Origin: Eretmocerus hayati
Taxonomy: Eukaryota > Arthropoda > Insecta > Hymenoptera > Aphelinidae
Length of the DNA stretch: 64,000 bases
Direction: 5' to 3'
NCBI GenBank assembly: GCA_029851415.1
Contig: CM056743.1
Span: forward strand, 22,048,905 to 22,112,904
This document shows positions 13,101 through 24,060 of the stretch, one piece after another. Every line of letters begins with the position of its first letter. Position 1 is the first letter of the stretch. The notes under the pieces were generated by a model, which saw only the letters and a program-made list of their open reading frames with translations, had not been told where the DNA came from and did not search any database. The translations under genes and the position numbers were made by a program.

Positions 13101-14802
13101 ATGCTAGAAATCATTACGTCTCAGTAATTTTATTCACTTAAGGTTTAATGGTATTCGTGAAGTGATCCTTCCATACCCTGTTACGAGCCAAGTTATTTTG
13201 TAATCGATTGACAAGCACGAAAAACCGCGAAACACGTGTTCTTTTATTCTACTGAAAGAAGGACATCTGATGATGACCTTAGTTTTGACTTTGGGAATCA
13301 TTTTCAAGGTCTTTTTATGGATGACAACTCGATCTTTAACACACGAACAACTCCTTTCGACCTTGGGTTCTGGAAGAATGAAAGAAATCGTGAAGAGATC
13401 AATACCGGTTTCCTCAACCTTCTTTACTCCAAATGAAAGCGTTTTCCGACAATTTTGAGTACGAGAGTTGATTACAATTCAATGTAAAATGAGGCAAGTG
13501 ACAATTATACAATCTTAGGTCTGACCCTGGGCGACATCGTCAAGATCATTTTGTGGTCAACTCGTTTTTATGGAACATCTATTTTCGATATTGGACTCCG
13601 CTCAAATGTGAAAAGTCATGAAGCGTTTATGGTTAAAAGATGTTTCAGATGAAAGTTTCATCACTGTTACATCCTTACAAAATTCGGGGAGGTATTATTA
13701 TCAGTAAAAAATCGAGTTGACCTCCGTTCGATTCTAAAATGACCGTGAAGTCAACCCGATGTCACAAACTCAATTTCCCTCCGATTGTGATCAATCTTCA
13801 ACTTAAAACTTCCCTTACGTAACAATTTTTCTTGGAGCTAAGGATGCTACGATCCAACGGTATCATTTTCCCGCTATCTTACCAGAATTAGGTGGGATCA
13901 AGAAGCGATCCATACATTTGCATCGAAATAGGTATTTTCGTTGTTAAAGGTCGAGTTAACCTCGAGATAACCTTGAAAATGATTTTCAAGGTCCAATTCA
14001 AAGTCATTATCGGACATAATATGCGTCTCAAAACAAGGGAACATTTGTTTCGGGATTTCCCATGAATCTCAACCGTTTTCAAAACTATGGCGTTGGGGAT
14101 ACCTACTTATTTGAAAACTCTGATAGTAATTCGTGTAGATCAGCTGACATATTTGTTGACTCCCAAAAGATATCATCACCAAACCATATAAATATGACAT
14201 TTTACAGAAAAAAATTTTGAGCTCACCCCCATCCTTGAGCTACAACTCGAATTTAGAACTTCGGAGTTGAACGGTGTGTTGCTGTTCATTAGCAGTAGTA
14301 ATAACGAAGGGTATCCCTCGCTGTCGTTGGAATTGAACAATGGAAAAGTCATAATGTCCAGTGATTTCGGAAACAAACAAACGCTTCATGTCGAGCAAGA
14401 GTTTGCCGATTCTTTCACTGTATGCAACAATAGATGGCACAGGATCCAAGCTATATATAACGATGGTGAATTAGCTTTGAAAATTGACGATATGGATCAG
14501 AAATATGGCCTACCTACGGACGTTAATGGGCCTTCGATAGATTCATCAACTAAGAGTACTTTGTTTATTGGTGGTATACCAGGTATGTAAATAATGTGGC
14601 GTAACTCTTATATTTTGTGCAAAGGAGTTGTTCTCATGAAAGTTTTTACGTTTTTTTAGCCTCTAGTCCCAAAGGAACTCTGATCAACAGGGATAATTTC
14701 AATGGCTGCATAAGAAATGTCATGATTGGAGGAGAGAGACGTGACTGGACTGACATGGCAGAACTTCATAATATTCACTTGAGCTCATGCCCTGTGATGT
14801 GA
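64..14802 (+). CDS. LanA: Laminin subunit alpha, C-terminal 1,929 residues (5'-partial, 26 exons)
   Basis: Alpha chain of the laminin heterotrimer, a secreted basement-membrane protein. Exons: 64-234, 305-465, 541-675, 929-1181, 1403-1574, 2018-2239, 4594-4847, 4926-5037, 5107-5251, 5354-5666, 6125-6285, 6376-6514, 6620-6860, 7406-7579, 7662-7828, 9261-9419, 9560-9708, 9800-10087, 10307-10475, 10722-11144, 11234-11419, 11501-11832, 11906-12212, 12408-12846, 14208-14582 and 14660-14802. Every junction is AG/GT and the phases agree throughout (5,790 nt). The first exon starts in phase 0 with no initiator, so the N-terminal part lies upstream of the window. Domain order is L4, laminin EGF, coiled coil, LG1-LG5. 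Laminin alpha is certain because only alpha chains carry LG modules. The choice of LanA over wing blister (alpha-1/2-like) rests on general resemblance of the LG region and is less sure. TGA stop at 14800-14802. Confidence 0.9.
1111..4640 (+). other. LanA: Laminin alpha: laminin-type EGF repeats
   Basis: Exons 4-7 encode about four laminin-type EGF repeats (roughly residues 176-385), seen as regularly spaced Cys pairs such as CECNGRSDTC, CEICAESFYGDP, CEYCAHGYHGQP and CPCKPGFTGRDC. They form the rigid rod before the coiled coil. The last Cys motif (SCNDNCTG) lies at the start of the exon at 4594, after a 2.35-kb intron filled by a mobile element. The exon at 2018-2239 has no internal Met and is easily missed by ORF scans. 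Confidence 0.85.
2366..4432. mobile_element. DNA transposon-like element inside a laminin intron (26-bp inverted ends)
   Basis: The left end at 2366-2391 (ACCGTCAAATTTGGTAAC...) is the reverse complement of 4407-4432 with about four mismatches. The ~2.07-kb interior repeats GTACCAAAGTT-like words near both ends (around 2404, 4000, 4206 and 4230), which could be subterminal transposase sites. I found no convincing transposase frame, so it looks non-autonomous. No target duplication is obvious. It accounts for most of the 2,354-bp intron. Confidence 0.65.
4641..7828 (+). other. LanA: Laminin alpha: domains II/I, coiled-coil long arm
   Basis: Nine small exons encode about 550 residues (roughly 386-940) rich in Leu, Glu, Lys and Gln with heptad-like spacing and almost no Cys or Pro. 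This is the region where alpha, beta and gamma chains wind into the triple coiled coil. Exons are 112-313 nt with short AT-rich introns. The segment ends at 7828, before a 1.43-kb intron that separates it from the LG modules. Confidence 0.8.
8106..9207. mobile_element. Mariner-like non-autonomous element in a laminin intron
   Basis: Inverted ends carry CCGAAAAGTAAGTA: the left copy begins TACACGGTGACCG at 8106 and the right copy is the reverse complement ending at 9207. Both abut TA, as expected for Tc1/mariner-type insertion. The interior has many AAGGTCA/TGACCTT words and no transposase frame. A 136-bp palindrome lies inside at 8822-8957. It fills most of the intron between the coiled-coil and LG1 exons. 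Confidence 0.65.
8822..8957. repeat. Near-perfect 68+68 bp palindrome
   Basis: The centre is between 8889 and 8890 (ATTAAA/TTTAAT). The arms match with a single mismatch and no spacer, so the RNA would fold into one uninterrupted hairpin. It lies inside the mariner-like element and is probably a separate small palindromic insertion. Confidence 0.8.
9261..14802 (+). other. LanA: Laminin alpha: LG1-LG5 globular domain
   Basis: Eleven exons encode five laminin G modules (about residues 945-1929), the cell-surface receptor-binding end (integrins, dystroglycan and heparan sulfate in known laminins). Each module shows its hallmark late motif: VWLGGLPD (LG1), YFIGGVSP with FLGCMSN (LG2), YFGGLPY (LG3), YIGGLPES with FKGCIRG (LG4), and FIGGIPG with FNGCIRN (LG5). 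A Ser-rich linker follows LG3 near 11950-12060, where processing occurs in some alpha chains. The protein ends SSCPVM. The intron before the LG5 exon is 1.36 kb and holds transposon debris. Confidence 0.88.
13150..14125. mobile_element. Decayed relative of the 8.1-kb intron element
   Basis: The intron between the LG4 and LG5 exons has the same style of sequence as the element at 8106-9207: repeated GACCTTG, TTCAAGGTC and GTTGACCTC words, and near 14100 a degenerate end reading GGGGATACCTACTTATTTG. The left end is not clear. Boundaries are approximate. Confidence 0.35.
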
Positions 14803-17240
14803 TAATTCTAGCACAAAATTTGATTTTGACATTTATGTTTGACTCGTGAAATGTGTTTTTAATTTTTATTTCTTGCAGACTATTGTAAAATGATACTGTG
14901 TGCTAAGTAATTGGCCGTAATATATTCGATTAGCTCGATACACCGACACCATATTTCACGCCGGTGGTTCAAAAAAATACTGTGCTCATCTGATTCCCAG
15001 ATGACTGAGCCGTGAATTCACTGATTTTGATGAGAAATACATCTTACGTTTGGCATCCCATCGGATCAGGTAATGGATTTCGGATATGGAACAATATTAT
15101 TGGATGAGCCAAAAGATGCTATTCACATTTATGGCCGAGTCTGATTCAGGATTAAAAATGTACAGCAGTCATCTTGCAACCATGGGAATTGTATAAAATA
15201 TTGACCTATAATGCCTAAGCAAGAACCAAAGACTATAATCACCAATTTGAATTTGAAAACATAGAAAAGTTCAATGCATCCAATGATTATACAGAAATTC
15301 TGAATCACGCGATGGTGATTGGACAAAGTGCTGAATAATCTAATAATTGGTTGTATTTGTCTATTTATGGTATATTAGGTCCAGCACTAAAGTGGTTCAA
15401 AATAATGAAGCGCTCTGCGTGTAATCTAGTGACATTAGTTGTAAGTTTTATATTTTCATACATTTTTGATTCTGTGTGTATGATTGAGTCTCGTGCAGTG
15501 TACCTTTGTCATCCTATTTTGTGAAAACGTTATCCCTAAAATATCGTGTATTGTTTAACTGTAGTGAAAATGAGCGTTTTTATACATGGAAATGTCCGCT
15601 CGGTGAACGAGTAACTATCTATGTGCATGCCATAGATAATATGTTGAAAAATCCTTACATAAAGAATAACTGATATTCTTACAACAAAATCTTTCGTGAG
15701 GGAAGAATTTGAGGTTCTGTTTCAAGAACCGAGTTTTAGTGAAAGAATCACATATTGTACTTTTATTTGATAGAGAACAGATATTGTTATTGATGTCACT
15801 CAATAAAATTTTTGGTTCTCAGGAAATATCTCCATAAGTTTGGTCTTTACTAAAAGTTGATGACGATTGATGACAATCACTTAAGATCCTTATACCGACT
15901 TGAATAAACATTTAGAAAGTTGACTTAGTAAAAAACGACGGTAGATTGATTTTCTTGATAATAGCTTTGAATAATTATTCGGCAGGTTGACTAGTATCCT
16001 TTGGACGGGGAATCTTGGAAGTCATAGAATATTATGTTATGTACATAGGTATTCTAGAAGTGTGTATGCAGTCTATCGAATTCGGTTTAATGGATAATTA
16101 TGAGTAATCGAGGATGATTGATCTATTAGAATTATCAATAGAATTTTTTTCTATTATCAATAAATTATAATAGGTATAGCTTACATTATTCAATCTGTAT
16201 CTCATTAATTCCATCCCTTTTTTTTCTCGATGAGGCCACGATCCTCATACACCATTCACACTTTGGTATCTCGCTCCATTGGGGTACATTTTTCTCAATA
16301 CTTTGTTTCGAATCCATTTTTTTCTAAAATCTCAATTTTTTAAAAGTATTCTTTTCTAAACCCTGTTTTTCTAAGATCACCTTCTCAAGCCCATTTTTTC
16401 TAAATCCGATTTTTCTGATAATGTTCTTTTGCTGGTCATTTTTTTGCAAAAACAGCCCAGAGCACTATGGAGCCAAGGTAGAGATTATCGATTCAATTTA
16501 TTCTAAGAGTAGATGATCACATTGTAATAATACTATGGGCGAAATTTCTCAGGTACGGTAGGACTTCGCCTCTATCACAATAATCTTGGTACTGGGAAAC
16601 GATGTTGAATATTCTTTCTTCAGCTCGTAACTGGTCAGGTTCCGTATGATCTTTGATTCTTTGGCCTAAATCAAGCTGTTGCTGTGCTTATATCACCCCC
16701 GTTTCAGCTTGCTCCTTCTGTATTTCTGTGATGAAAGCATACAAACTGGAATGTATTTACTCTATAATGAGATTCAGTCGGTTGTGCCAACCCTCAGTAT
16801 GATCAATGACTGATTAATATTGATTCCACACTTTCGGAGGATGTCGAGAGAGGACTGATGCTCTTCGCCTACCTGTGACAGGCCTCCCTCTGCTATAGGT
16901 ATCTTCTGTAATCAACAATGTACGCCATCTCTTCAGGGAAAGTTTGAGACTCAACCAGAGTATCAAAGTGCTCCTTCTCATGATCTACGGTCACGAACGC
17001 GAGAGCAGTAAGCATATGTGCAGAGCTCCTGATCCTGATCTCTCGATCATTTGGGTCTTGTACCTTGCCTGTGAGCTCTATGCTTCAATATGTCAATGTA
17101 TGTATATTTTGACAGAAATGAAAGAAGCAGCATCGATTCATATCGTCGCGAAAAATTGCTTGGACGGCATTCAAGATGACTATTTGAGGGTCATTTACCA
17201 CGATTATGGGCGGATTCATTGGAATATTGGGTTCTCGGCA
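14803..17240. other. Laminin 3' UTR and intergenic DNA
   Basis: No gene recognised beyond the probable 3' UTR. At 16290-16440 a degenerate T-rich repeat (CCATTTTTTTCTAAA-like units every 20-25 bp) is visible. The 16.5-17.2 kb stretch has only short frames without family signatures. Confidence 0.5.
15802..15908 (+). terminator. Candidate polyadenylation signals for the laminin gene
   Basis: AATAAA occurs at 15802-15807 and again at about 15903-15908, roughly 1.0-1.1 kb after the laminin stop codon. An ATTAAA near 15152 is another candidate. Which is used cannot be told from sequence alone. Confidence 0.3.
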
Positions 17241-18189
17241 TTGGCCCTCCACGCTCATTACACCGGCACACAAAAAAAAGTATCTGTACTTTTGACCAGA
17301 CCTACTGTTCTTTATGTATTTCGGCACGCTGGATCCGAATCCGAGGTTAGTTTGGCCCGGCTATCTTTTGTTTCCGAGGAAATCGCGAAAATTCGGTGGA
17401 AATCGTGGAAGTAGCGCAGAATAGCATTACAAATCTGATGATAATTTTTATCAATCCACATATTTTGAGCTGGAAACTTGAACTCAGGGGTTTCTGGGGT
17501 CGCTGAACACGAATACAGTGTCAGAATACTGATTTCCTCAAATCCAAGATGGCGGTTTCAAAATGGCGGAATGGAAATTTGGGAACTCTGCTCAGTTTAG
17601 CTCCATGGGTCTCTTCTCGGGAGTTTTTGGTCGTACTCGGGGATTTTCGGGGTCGCTGAACACTAATACAGTGTCAGAATACTGATTTTCTCAGATCCAA
17701 GATGGAGGCTTCAAAATGGTGCTATGGAAATTTCCGAAAACTGCTCACTCTAGCTCCATGGGTCTCTTCTCGAGGGTTTTTGGGACCGCTGATAACGAAT
17801 ATGATGTCAAAATGATGATTCTGTGGAATCCAGGATGACGGAGGAGGATCTTGCCCAAATCCTAGGAAGGCAACCAACCCCCAAGCTCCCAAATCCTCGG
17901 ACCCGGCCACCCTCGAGTTCAGTCCTTTGGTGGAGAGAAGCGAGAGGAGGATGTTGCCCAAATCTTAAGACGGCAACTAACCCTCAAGCGCACAGATCTT
18001 CAAATTCGAGGATTTGGGAGATTGAGGGGTGAAGATCTGTTCTCCTCACGTTCTTCTCCTTTGTATCGAACTCTCTTATCTCCGAATGATCTGTGTAGCG
18101 GGTTTTTCCCTCCTAGTACTCCATTATACGATGTCTCTCTCTTTAGCATCCAACAGAAGTCTGCCATCAGGGGATTCGTTACTTTCCCG

Positions 18190-18935
18190 GGATACTGGTC
18201 AAACCCTCCTCCCGCTTCTCAGGACCGAAGTGCTGAATTCGAAAGTGACCGGGTCCGGGGATGTGGGAGCTTGGGGGTTGGTTGCCTTCCTAGGATTTGG
18301 GCAAGATCCTCCTCTCGCTTCTCTTTACCAAAAGGCTGAACTCGAGGGGGACCGGGTCCGAGGATGTGGGAGCATGGGGGTTGGTTGCCTCCCTAGGATT
18401 TGGGCAAGATCCTCCTCTCGCTTCTCTTCGCCAAAAGACTGAACTCCAGGGTGACTGGGTCCGAGGATTTGGGAGCATGGGGGTTGGTTGCCTTCCTAGG
18501 ATTTGGGCAAGATCCTCCTCTCGCTTCTCTTCGCCAAAGGACTGAACTCGGGGGTGACCGGGTCCGAGGATTTGGGAGCATGGGGGTTGGTTGCCTTCCT
18601 AGGATTTGGGCAAGATCTTCCTCTCGCTTCTCTTCGCCAAAGGACTGAACTCCAGGGTGACCGGGTCCGAGGATTCGGGAGCATGGGGGTTGGTTGCCTT
18701 CCTAGGATTTGGGCAAGATCCTCCTCTCGCTTCTCTTCATCAAAGGACTGAACTTGAGGGTGGTCGGGTCCGAGGGTTGGGGGGCGTGGGGGTTGGTTGC
18801 CTCCCTAGGATTTGGGCAAGATCCTTCTCTCGCGTCTCTTCGCCAAAGGACTGAACTCGAGGGTGACTGGGTCCGAGGATTTGGGAGCTTGGGGGTTGGT
18901 TGCCTTCCTAGGATCTGGGCAAGATCCTCCTTCGT
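18190..18935 (+). repeat. 103-bp tandem repeat, about seven units
   Basis: GGATTTGGGCAAGATCCTCC recurs at 18293, 18396, 18499, 18602, 18705 and 18808 (exactly 103 bp apart), with partial units before and after. Because 103 is not a multiple of three, every unit opens similar ~82-residue frames in successive phases on both strands. These are artefacts of the repeat, not genes. The array is GC-rich compared with its surroundings. Confidence 0.9.
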
Positions 18936-19514
18936 CATCCTTGATTCCACAGAATCATTATTTTGACATCATATTCGTGATCAGCGACCCCAAAAACCCC
19001 CGAGAAGAGACCCATGGAGTTAGACTGAGCAGTATCTGGAAATTTCCATAGCGCCATTTTAAAACCGCCATCTTGGATCGGAGAAAATCAGTATTCTGAC
19101 ACTGTATTCGTTTTCAGCGACCCCGAAAATCCCCGAGTACGACCAAAAACTCCCGAGAAGAGACCCATGGAGCTAAACTGAGCAGAGTTCCCAAATTTCC
19201 ATTCCGCCATTTTGAAACCGCCATCTTGGATGTGAGAAAATCAGTATTCTGATGCTGTATACGTGTTCAACGACCCCAAAAACCCCTGAGTACAAGTTTC
19301 CAGCTCAAAATATGTAGATTGATAAAAATTCATCAGATTTGTAATGCTATTCTGCGCTACTTCCACGATTTCCACCGAATTTTCATGATTTTCCCGGAAA
19401 TAAGAGGTAGCCGGGCCAAACAAACCTCGGATTCGGATTCAGCGTGCCAAAATACTTGAAGAATAGTATAGGTCTGGTCAAAAGTACAGATATTTTCTTT
19501 TGTGTGTGCCGGTG

Positions 19515-20799
19515 TTATTAGACCTGAGGGGCATGGCGCTCGCCCGGTGGTGGTGGTTGCTACAAAGGATACGGCGACGGGGACTGTTCGCAACCACGGT
19601 CACGAATAAGATGGCAATGCACCCAATGGGGTTGGGAAGCGAATCAGATCGTGAATAAGACCTAAAATACTCTAGATGCGAGTGCGGGGCAAACTCAATC
19701 GAAATTTGTGAGGTACTATGTGTACCGCATTAGCGTTTCCTGCAGCAGGCGCGGTGGTTGATGCTTCAGCACGTGCGGTGGTGGATGCCATAGCATACAC
19801 GTTGAAGAAGCTCGTATGCCAGACAATTTGTTACTATGAAGGTTATAAGCGGGATAAAGCATTTTCGTGGACGAATAGGCCGGTAGCCGATACCCCCCCC
19901 CCCCCCCCCCCAGAACCTGCCTGGAATAGGTCTTATACCTGTGAGTGGCTGTGAGCCCTGATGACACATTTCAATATACATGTGTCGTAATCTTGCATGG
20001 CTCATTTCGTCTAGCAGATGCCACAGCACGCCTTGTCGCATTTGCCTCCGCAAGTACTTGAGTAATAGCAATTTTGAAAGATCAAGGTTACGACAGATGT
20101 ATATTGAAATTGTCATCAGGGCTCACAGCCACTCACAGGTATTCGCTATGGTCAAATTGCTTGCGCGAGGCATCTAGTTGCTAGCTCGCGCATTACGCCG
20201 TGGTGGGCCTCACACATACATTAAACGTTTCCATATCCGTGTTATCTCGGCCTCCCCGCTCTCCTCCCGCAGCGGCCGCGCAACTCGCAAAGCCCACCAC
20301 AGTTTGAGGTTATTTTCTGCCATTGCCGGCGCTACTACTTTTTTTTATATAGCACATTCGTGACCGTAGCGAATAGGACCTATTCCAGGCAGATATCTGG
20401 GGGAAAAGGGGGGGGGGTGATCGGCTACTAGCCTATTCGTCCACGAAAATGCCTTTCCCCCGCTTAATCTTCATAGTGACAAATTGTCTGGCTATACGCG
20501 CATCATTCAACGTGTATGCTATAGCATCCACCACCACACGTGCTGAAGCGTTGCCACTGCGCCTGCTAGAGGAAACGCTAATGCGGTACACGTGGTACCT
20601 CACAAATTTCGATTGAGTTTTCCCCGCACTCGCATCTAGAGTATTTTAGGTCTTATTTATGATCTGATTCGCTTCCCAACCCCATTGGGTGCATTGCCAT
20701 CTTATTCGTGACCGTGGCTGCAAACAGCGCCCGTCACCGTATCTTTTGTAGCAACCACGGCCACCACCGGGCGAGCGCCATACCCCTCAGGTCTGATAA
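19515..20799. mobile_element. Element B, nested in A, with ~440-bp inverted ends
   Basis: Starts TTATTAGACCTGAGGGG and ends with its complement CCCCTCAGGTCTGATAA. The arms are similar over about 440 bp, including a homopolymer C/G tract near the inner edge. Comparison with the intact left end of element A (17241-17270) shows that B interrupts A at CCGGTG/TAATGAG. The loop contains element C. No coding capacity is apparent. Confidence 0.75.
19936..20141. mobile_element. Element C, 206-bp MITE flanked by TA, nested in B
   Basis: ACCTGTGAGTGGCTGTGAGC at 19937 is matched by its complement ending at 20141, with ~58-bp arms. TA lies at both borders, as with Tc1/mariner-type MITEs. It sits in the TTCGCTA context of element B, so the order of insertion was A, then B, then C. 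Confidence 0.7.
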
Positions 20800-21009
20800 T
20801 GAGCGTGGAGGGCCAAAAAAGTTCTGCGGACATCCTCCCTTCGGTCACTTTGCCCTCTGCACGCAAGATCCTGGATGTTTTCCTGTCACATCATGCACAC
20901 AGCACGTGCTTCCGCATGTGCCCTAAACTGCAAAATTCGTCGCGCGCTCCCGCACGTGCTGGAGCGTGCACGAGGGCATGTGCTCTCGCATGCGCACATT
21001 TTGAGCATG

Positions 21010-21242
21010 GTAGTTGCAGAAGCCTCGAAAGAACCATCAACAAACTTTATTGTTGATCGGTAAAGTTTCTTCAAATCGTTTGTTGCACAGAAGATAAGAA
21101 TTCCATTGTGATCTTGACCACCATTCTCATCTCTATGTTCATCCATTTCTGTCAGCGAGTGTAACAATAAAAATCGATCGCCCACGAGTGTTTGCTTGAA
21201 CGAATTCGGTAAATCACCAAAATCTCCAAGATATGGATCCAT
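21010..21242 (-). pseudogene. MULE-type transposase fragment
   Basis: The minus-strand frame contains LPNSFKQTLVGDRFLLLHS, then ILIFCATNDLKKLYRS and KFVDGSFEAS. This is the order seen at the start of the MULE transposase domain (an LRGD-FLL segment, ILIFAT-D-L, then a DGTFK-like motif with the first catalytic Asp). The similarity stops abruptly after FEAS and no downstream domain follows, so it is a relic. It lies just beyond element A, but there is no proof that they belong together. Confidence 0.5.
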
Positions 21243-22189
21243 TCAAATTACGGATACCATCCACTCTAATAGGTTGATATTTTTAGTTGGAATCCGCTGG
21301 CGGAATGAGATCATCCGAGGCGCTGCCGGGCCTAGTAAACGGGTTGAAGCATTTTGTAGCTTTTTTTCAAACCTCCAAAATAAGCTCAAGTAAGTAATTC
21401 ACACAAACCATAGCTAATATATGCCAGATTAGAGCAGAAAAAATCGTCATGTAGGATAGCAAAAAATGTGTAACCTCGACGTTGTTAAGTTTGCTGAGTG
21501 ATCGAACCTCACGAGCCCGTAGTTGCTGTATACTGACTGTATTCCTCGCAGATTACATCTGTACTCACACTCTTGATCCTCAGCAAAGATGTTGAATGCT
21601 GGTTTGCCTCAGCTGCCCTTCTTAGACATCAAATACCATAGTATTATTGGCTATTAATCCTGGATTTTCGATCTTTAAAAGATTGTCGCTGGAATTTCTC
21701 AACCGGATCCAGTGAGGTCTGTCTGGCATTTGGGAGTGTGGTGATATTTGCAATGAATACAATCTATTTGCAGCAACTACGAGATCCTGAAGTGTATCTG
21801 GCCCAGCAAGCTTTACAATGTCAAAATCACATATTTTTTGTTTTTTTTTGCTGCTTAAATCTGACATGGATCGGCTATGGTTTGTCCGAATCGGACTTCT
21901 CCAACTCATTTCAAAGGTTATGAAATAAGCTTAGAAATGAGCTAATTCAAATGTTGAGATGCACCAGATCTATTTATCTGTTCTGACTCGAGTTATCTAT
22001 TAAACAGTAGAGGAAGATGGTCCGGCAAACTACGCTCGAATGCACGTTAAAAGAACTCTTGATTGCTCTTACTGCTACTAGAGATGCCATTTCTCAATAC
22101 CCATCAAAAAATTTTCCATATCCACGAGTAAAATTACAACTTTTGCAACCTCAAGCATGTCGAATTTCAAATATTTTGAACTTTTGGCC
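21243..22189. other. Unassigned intergenic DNA
   Basis: No recognisable gene. Short frames on both strands lack family signatures. Confidence 0.4.
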
Positions 22190-22920
22190 CACCCTGTTAA
22201 CCTTGGTAACATGTTTAGATAGTCATTCCGAGTCAAAACATGTTTGTATACCAATAGCAGACTTCCATCTTATTTGTGAGCTCGAATGAATATAACCCCT
22301 CTGATGCTCGCCTGACAATGCCCACTTGTGACTCGTGAAATAAGACTTCCAGCTCGCAATCTGGCTCGAGGCTCGCGTCTGAGAGTTTATGAACATATAT
22401 TTGGTAGTACTTTGGGGAGTCATTTTACACAAACTAGTGTTCAACCATTAGTTCAGATGGAAGCATAAATGAGCCGTTCGCGTGAGGTCGTCTTTAGCGA
22501 AAATTGAAAGAAGGGTGTTTCGAATCGGCTTAATACAATTGGAAATTGAATGGCCCATACAGATCATTGTTCTATTTGACAGTATTTGTATCGAGAGATA
22601 CATTCGCACAGAAGAATATTTTTTTTCCCAATTGAGCTCAGAGTTTGACATTTTTACGAAAACTTCCAACTTGTGCTGACTAACTCCTATGAATTGTACG
22701 ATAATCGACTTTAACTAGCGGTTTAATTGTAGATTTCTCCAAGACCTTCAGAATAACTACTGGTAGAAGTCAATTATCACTTGTCTAACCAGAACTAGAT
22801 CACTATGAAGCAGGCCATAAGATCTGCCCTCAGCAAATAGCTCCTACAAGTCGAAAGGCTTATTTATCGATCTTAAAATTTTTTTCTCAAAAGTACTAGT
22901 CTTAAGGGCGTAACCTCGGT
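22190..22920. mobile_element. Diverged half-copy of the 52-58 kb foldback family
   Basis: 22230-22475 resembles 55060-55330 (shared CTCGAGGCTCGC and TTAGTTCAGATGGAAGCAT). 22600-22915 resembles 57590-57900 (shared CTCAGCAAATAGCTCCTA and CTCAAAAGTACTAGT). The two parts occur in the same order as along one arm of that palindrome once later insertions are removed, so this is one old arm. The opposite arm was not found here. Confidence 0.6.
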
Positions 22921-23728
22921 ACCATAGTAATCAAATAGATCGACTTTTTTGAAACATTGCAAATTTGCCTACATGTTTATCTCATGTGTTCATCGGGTCC
23001 CAATTGACTTACACGTGAGTTTGCATAAGCATCCAACGCACGAGCCATGAAATTTCGATCCCTGAATACGAGCGAATTTGTCTTATTTGTGACTTATTTG
23101 TGACTTCATACTTAAAATTGATCAGAACTCCTATCCAAGCCAACTAGAGCTCGAAAAAAACGTACGAGCACCTTTTTTGTGAAATTATCTACCAGCGGGC
23201 GTAATAGAGACAAAAACTGATCGGTAGGTCTTTTACAGTTTAACAATTAACGCGAAGCCCCATTAGATATCGTGCTTAATCTCTACAAATGTCAAAGCTG
23301 ATAGTTTGACTCTGGCGTGACCGAGGGTCGTAAAATTTTTATTGTCATCAGTTGACATCCAAATACACCTTTCTGCCAAGTTTGATCAAAATCGGATGGT
23401 TACTCCCTTGACGAGGGAAATGCGCCCAAGTACATCAAATTAATGAGTCTAGTTGGAGGTGTGGTCGGAGGAGTGAGAGGTTATGGATTTGTCATTTGTG
23501 TATAGCGCAGATCTCATGTGGTGGCCTTATATCTTTCATCTGGTTCAATAGACCCAGCTCACAATCGAGCCCCAAGGTCGGTAAAAGTAGCGGTTTCTTT
23601 TACAATTTGGAGAGAACGATGAAGTATCAAATATCAGACATAGCATAATTTTAATGAGATAGCTCATCTCCAACTCCGTACCGTGAAATAGACTGATTGA
23701 TTTCTTGACTCATCCTCTGTCGGAATGG
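22921..23728. other. Unassigned intergenic DNA
   Basis: Nothing identified. The sequence is AT-rich with short frames only. Confidence 0.4.
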
Positions 23729-23734
23729 GTTTAA

Positions 23735-24060
23735 AATTTCGGAAAGCCAAAAATTCGGAAAGTCAAATATTTGGAGAGCCAAAATTTCGGAATGTAGGAT
23801 TTCGGAGAGTTTGAATTTTGGAGAGACAAATATTCGGAATGCAAGATTACGGAAAGCCAAAAATTCGGAATTCAACATTTCGGAAGAGCGAAAATTCGGA
23901 ATCGAAAAATTCGGATGAATACGAATTAGGAATGGTGAAAATTCGGAAAGGCAATAATTCGGAATGGTAAAAAATCGGAAGGGTAAAAATTCGGAATGGC
24001 AAAAATTCGGAAAGGCAAGAATTCGGAAAGGCAAAAATTCGGAAAATATACTCAGATTTG
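23735..24060 (+). repeat. Left array of a 15-17 bp motif
   Basis: More than 15 degenerate copies of (A)AAATTCGGAAAGGC(A). Each unit reads Phe-Pro-rich on the other strand, which opens a long meaningless minus-strand frame. The inverted counterpart is at 28955-29282. Confidence 0.8.

Larger units (their letters stand above)
17241..20816. mobile_element. Foldback element A with long inverted ends and internal tandem repeats
   Basis: TTGGCCCTCCACGCTCATTA at 17241 is matched in reverse complement near 20796-20816. The arms continue inward with strong similarity (for example 17390-17720 against 19020-19400, containing CCAAGATGGCGG and its complement). The right arm is split by element B at 19515-20799, so the original element was about 2.3 kb. 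The centre carries a 103-bp tandem array, with one to two inverted units on the left side (17835-17990). Tandem repeats inside long inverted ends resemble foldback-type elements. No transposase is present. Confidence 0.7.

Noticed and set aside
18022..18966. Many overlapping ~82-residue frames on both strands (Gly/Leu/Phe/Gly-rich)
   Set aside because: They recur exactly every 103 bp in changing phases and are translations of the tandem repeat.
23651..24034. 127-residue minus-strand Phe/Pro/Ser-rich frame
   Set aside because: It is the translated ATTCGGAAAGG motif array. The 28975-29319 plus-strand frame is its mirror image.
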